A DNA stretch of 8,947 nt from Candidatus Bathyarchaeota archaeon (GTDB lineage Archaea > Thermoproteota > Bathyarchaeia > Bathyarchaeales > Bathycorpusculaceae), in NCBI GenBank assembly GCA_030626685.1, contig DAOUTL010000048.1, forward strand, positions 1 through 8,947, read 5' to 3'. Below are positions 6,530 through 8,947 of the stretch, in pieces (the first letter of the stretch is position 1; every line of letters begins with the position of its first letter). A program made the translations under genes and the position numbers. The notes beneath the pieces are model-generated. The model saw only the letters and a program-made list of their open reading frames with translations, did no database searches and was not told the origin of the DNA.

Positions 6530-6716
6530 AATATTATGCCTTCTCAGGATGCCCCATCATTTCTTCTATGATTGCTTTCCTTGACCAAAGAGACCCGAGG
6601 GTAAAAAGCCTCCCAAAGTTAAAGGCTTCGAAAACTCCTTACAAAAAGTGTGAAGACGTTTCTGGTTCATCATTTTAACTTATCTCTCCGAGGATTAAAC
6701 GTTATTATTCTTCGTG

Positions 6717-6729
6717 TGTTTTAAATATA
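6717..6729 (+). promoter_or_regulatory. TATA box of the radA operon
   Basis: TGTTTTAAATATA is a good archaeal TATA box about 50 bp before the radA start. It predicts a transcript start near 6748. The leader carries AAGGGA at 6760-6765 as the likely ribosome site. Confidence 0.55.
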
Positions 6730-6773
6730 GCTTGACTTAACTGTTTCATGAGTTATGAGAAGGGAAAAGCGTG

Positions 6774-7778
6774 ATGGTTGAGGAAAAGGAAGGTGTAATT
6801 AAGAAGAAGTATGAACTTTTAGAGGATCTTCCTGGGATTGGTCCGGCTACCGCTCAGAAACTGCGGGAGTTGGGGTTTCACACAGTTGAGTCTTTAGCTA
6901 TGGCCACCGCACGTGAGTTAGAGCCAGCTGGCATCGGCGAGAAAAAAGCTTTCGCGGTTATTAGGACTGCCCGTTCTTCTATTAGTGTTTCTTTTGTTCG
7001 GGCGGATGAGCTTCTTCGGATGCGGCAGAACGTTTTGCGTTTAACGACTGGAAGCAAACCCTTAGATATACTTCTTGGCGGCGGGTTGGAAACGCAGACT
7101 ATAACAGAGTTTTATGGAGAATACGGCAGCGGGAAAAGCCAGCTTTGTCATCAGTTGTGTGTGAATGTGCAGTTGCCTCCCGAACGGGGTGGGCTTAACG
7201 GTGCCGCGTTATACGTTGATACCGAGAATACTTTTAGGACTGAGCGTATTGTTCAAATGGCTAAGCATTTGGAGCTTGACCCCGAGCAAGTTGTTAAGAA
7301 CATTATTTACGCCGAGGCTTACACTTCTGATCATCAGATATTTCTTCTTGACAATGCTGACGAAGTGGTTAAAGAGAACAACGTTAAGCTGATCATTGTT
7401 GATTCTTTGACTTCTCATTTTAGAAGTGAATACATCGGACGTGAGATGCTGGCTCCCAGGCAGCAGAAGCTGAACAAGCACATGCATAAGCTTATTCGTT
7501 TGGCTAGGGCTTTTAACGCCGCGGCTGTTGTGACTAATCAGGTTATGGCTAAGCCAGACGTGTTTTTCGGGAATGCGGTTTATCCTATTGGCGGTCACAT
7601 TGTTGCGCACACAAGCCACACGCGGATTTACTTGAGGAAGGCGGCTCATGGTCCCGTGAGAATTGCCCGTTTGGTTTCCAGTCCTTATCTGCCTGAAGGA
7701 GAGGAAATATTTAAAATAACTGGGAATGGAATAGAGGATGTTTCCGAAGAAGAGAAAGTGAAGCCTCGTAGGCGTTAA
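6774..7778 (+). CDS. radA: DNA repair and recombination protein RadA
   Basis: RadA is the archaeal RecA/Rad51 recombinase, which forms filaments on single-stranded DNA and drives strand exchange. The N-terminal helix-hairpin-helix domain is seen at about residues 17-65 (LPGIGPATAQKLRELG). The FVRA motif (74-77) is the FxxA polymerisation motif. Walker A is GEYGSGKSQ (115-123), Walker B is LIIVD (206-210), and the C-terminal core has GGHIVAH and SPYLPEGEE. The 334 residues match archaeal RadA, and no intein is present. The start is either ATG 6774, nine bases from the AAGGG ribosome site, or GTG 6771 just before it. The gene is followed after 2 bp by a PIP-box protein, so the two are almost certainly cotranscribed. 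Confidence 0.97.
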   Translation: MVEEKEGVIKKKYELLEDLPGIGPATAQKLRELGFHTVESLAMATARELEPAGIGEKKAFAVIRTARSSISVSFVRADELLRMRQNVLRLTTGSKPLDILLGGGLETQTITEFYGEYGSGKSQLCHQLCVNVQLPPERGGLNGAALYVDTENTFRTERIVQMAKHLELDPEQVVKNIIYAEAYTSDHQIFLLDNADEVVKENNVKLIIVDSLTSHFRSEYIGREMLAPRQQKLNKHMHKLIRLARAFNAAAVVTNQVMAKPDVFFGNAVYPIGGHIVAHTSHTRIYLRKAAHGPVRIARLVSSPYLPEGEEIFKITGNGIEDVSEEEKVKPRRR

Positions 7779-7780
7779 AG

Positions 7781-8227
7781 ATGCCTATTTCTTCAGTTTT
7801 GGTTACACGGTTCTTCCAGCTTTTGGTTAATAGACAGTTTACCGAAGCAGAACGAGAATTGGAAAGGCTTAAGCAGAGGATGCACAAGACGGAGTGGAAC
7901 CAGGGCTATTTTAGGGCTTTGCACGGGATGTTGCTTTCGCGGCGGTCGAATAGTGACGGGTATGCCTTCCTCCCAAAAATAGATTTTAGTGATAGAGAAG
8001 CTTTGCTGAGTTATAGGCGGGAATTTTTGAGTCACGTTAGGAACAAGCTTCACGGGAATTTTGACCGTGGGTTTTTCTCGGCTTGGGCTGAGTGCATGCG
8101 TGTTCTTAGCAGAATGGCTGCTGCGAATAATCCAAAATCAAAGGATGCTGCGTCTGAGAAGGGGAAGCCAGAGACTTTGGAGACTGATAAAAGTCAAGCA
8201 ACCATAGAGCATTTTCTTAAAAAGTAA
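7781..8227 (+). CDS. Unrecognised radA-linked protein with C-terminal PIP-box-like motif
   Basis: I do not recognise this 148-residue protein. Residues 1-112 look helical, rich in charged and aromatic residues (TEAERELERLKQRM, 21-34; FDRGFFSAWAECMRVL, 94-109), with no catalytic motif I can name. Residues 114-136 are a polar, probably disordered linker. The last ten residues, QATIEHFLKK, fit the PCNA-interaction consensus Q-x-x-(I/L/M)-x-x-aromatic-aromatic/L, with Q139, I142, F145 and L146. Archaeal PCNA partners such as FEN1 often carry the motif at the extreme C-terminus. The ATG lies 2 bp after the radA stop with only a weak ribosome site, suggesting translational coupling. Placement suggests a clamp-recruited partner of RadA or of repair at forks; that is inference. 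The next gene is convergent, 8 bp away. Confidence 0.8.
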   Translation: MPISSVLVTRFFQLLVNRQFTEAERELERLKQRMHKTEWNQGYFRALHGMLLSRRSNSDGYAFLPKIDFSDREALLSYRREFLSHVRNKLHGNFDRGFFSAWAECMRVLSRMAAANNPKSKDAASEKGKPETLETDKSQATIEHFLKK

Positions 8228-8235
8228 ACTGTATG

Positions 8236-8538
8236 TTATACTGCTGCGATTATTGTGTATAGTATGACCCAGAAGACTAACCATGCGAGGAAGTATATGC
8301 CTATTCCCGTTGTTAAGAGCTTCTGCGGTTTTTCCACTTTATCCGTGAATCGCCATTTTATGATGTAGTAAAATATTAAGTATGTAGCCAGCGCCATTGA
8401 TAGGCCGTTCATGAAGGTGTTGAATGTGAAGTTTGTGTTGGAGATTGTTCCTGTTGCTAGCCCGTAGCCTACGCATATGAGGGCTGCTGCTATGCCTAGG
8501 GCTAGTCTTAGCCAGTATATGGTTTCTAGAGTTTTCAT
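8236..8538 (-). CDS. Small three-helix membrane protein, family not recognised
   Basis: This 100-residue protein has three likely membrane segments, about residues 8-29, 39-60 and 75-98. Between the second and third is a charged loop, KWRFTDKVEKPQK (61-73), probably cytoplasmic. The third segment, GIGIYFLAWLVFWVILYT, is aromatic-rich. The size and topology recall small archaeal membrane proteins such as EMC6-like families, but I cannot support a family call. No ribosome site precedes the ATG at 8538, and the TATA box lies so close that the transcript is probably leaderless. It is convergent with the radA-linked gene and divergent from rqcH. It does not closely resemble the other three-helix protein in this window. 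Confidence 0.72.
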   Translation of the reverse strand: MKTLETIYWLRLALGIAAALICVGYGLATGTISNTNFTFNTFMNGLSMALATYLIFYYIIKWRFTDKVEKPQKLLTTGIGIYFLAWLVFWVILYTIIAAV

Positions 8539-8555
8539 GTTTTCAGCGCCTTTGC

Positions 8556-8566
8556 CTTTTATACTT
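8556..8566 (-). promoter_or_regulatory. TATA box of a probably leaderless gene
   Basis: On the minus strand AAGTATAAAAG is a strong TATA box. Its centre, near 8561, lies only about 23 bases before the ATG at 8538, so transcription should begin at or next to the start codon. Confidence 0.6.
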
Positions 8567-8587
8567 TGGATTCAGATTTAAAGTTGC

Positions 8588-8597
8588 CTATTTATAG
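8588..8597 (+). promoter_or_regulatory. Possible TATA box of rqcH
   Basis: CTATTTATAG lies about 42 bp before the TTG start at 8635 and predicts transcription near 8619. The short leader then carries GGATGTGA (8620-8627), a plausible ribosome site seven bases before the TTG. Confidence 0.45.
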
Positions 8598-8634
8598 TTT
8601 GGTGGTTAATACCTTTTTTGGATGTGAAGATGGG

Positions 8635-8947
8635 TTGAGGAAGAAGAAGGAGTTTACGAGCTTTGATGTGGCCGCTGCTGTTCGCGAGTTAAGTGGGGCT
8701 ATCTTGGATTCTCGTGTTAGCAACGTTTACCAGTTGAACCGCAAAACTTTGCTTTTTAAGCTTCGTAAGGCTGACAAGCCTGTTTTTCAGCTGGTTTCGG
8801 AGGCTGGTAAGCGGTTGCATTTAACCTCTTATACTATGGAGAAGCCTAGGGTTCCTCCTGCTTTTTGTATGGCTTTGAGAAAATATTTGCGAAACGGCAG
8901 GTTAGTCAACATTGAACAGCACGAGTTTGAACGAGTTGTCGTTTTCA
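8635..8947 (+). CDS. rqcH: RqcH/NFACT ribosome quality-control protein, N-terminus (3' end outside window)
   Basis: NFACT proteins (RqcH, Rqc2/NEMF, Tae2) bind 60S or 50S subunits with stalled nascent chains and in some lineages add C-terminal tails. The 104 visible residues are the start of the NFACT-N domain: KKKEFTSFDVAAAVRELS, then SNVYQLNRKTLLFKLR, then KPRVPPAFCMALRKYLRNG. The stretch QHEFERVVVF ends the window at the place of the D-R pair needed for tailing in bacterial and yeast homologues; here it reads E99-R100. The start is TTG 8635, matching the family N-terminus and a nearby GGATGTGA. A GTG at 8602 is in frame but would add an unrelated 11-residue extension. The gene is divergent from the leaderless membrane protein gene. 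Confidence 0.92.
   Translation, partial: MRKKKEFTSFDVAAAVRELSGAILDSRVSNVYQLNRKTLLFKLRKADKPVFQLVSEAGKRLHLTSYTMEKPRVPPAFCMALRKYLRNGRLVNIEQHEFERVVVF

Noticed and set aside
6606..6628. Inverted repeat AAGCCT / AGGCTT with an 11-base loop
   Set aside because: A 6-bp stem is expected by chance in a window of this size, and no T tract or known operator pattern accompanies it.
7209..7649. 146-codon minus-strand frame opposite radA
   Set aside because: It lies entirely within the conserved RadA core and has no recognisable features.

Overview
The window looks like a piece of an archaeal chromosome. It encodes a TATA-binding protein, an archaeal RadA recombinase, an Ard1/NatA-type N-acetyltransferase, a two-subunit class I fumarase and the start of an archaeal NFACT/RqcH protein. 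Promoters are of the archaeal type: an AT-rich TATA box about 35-60 bp upstream of the start codon, with GGAG/GGTGA-like ribosome sites and several TTG starts. The C-terminal region of the integrase and the general style of the proteins suggest a TACK lineage such as Bathyarchaeia. That placement is inference from memory of such proteins, not a database result.

Layout, left to right. 1-293: C-terminal end of a tyrosine recombinase, cut by the window edge. 378-941 (+): TBP. 975-2304 (-): two-gene unit of a metallo-beta-lactamase-fold hydrolase followed by pyrE. 2442-3716 (+): LarA-family nickel-dependent hydroxyacid racemase/epimerase, divergent from the hydrolase gene across an intergenic region with repeated short elements. 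3797-4297 (+): Ard1/RimI-like N-acetyltransferase. 4346-5843 (-): fumarase alpha-beta operon, alpha first. 5844-6145: AT-rich spacer. 6146-6481 (-): small three-helix membrane protein. 6497-6770: spacer holding two divergent promoters and a possible gene remnant. 6774-8227 (+): radA followed 2 nt later by an unrecognised 148-residue protein ending in a PCNA-interaction (PIP-box) motif. 8236-8538 (-): second small three-helix membrane protein. 8635-end (+): N-terminus of RqcH/NFACT.

Most genes are housekeeping: transcription initiation (TBP), pyrimidine synthesis (PyrE), TCA cycle (fumarase), protein N-terminal acetylation, homologous recombination (RadA) and ribosome quality control (RqcH). 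The most interesting item is the radA-linked protein. Its PIP-like C-terminal tail and close spacing to radA suggest an undescribed factor linking the sliding clamp to recombination. The LarA homologue retains every nickel-pincer and catalytic position I can align from memory, but larB, larC and larE are not in the window. Fumarase lies nearby, so malate or another 2-hydroxyacid is a possible substrate. I found no tRNA, rRNA, CRISPR array, insertion sequence or intact mobile element.
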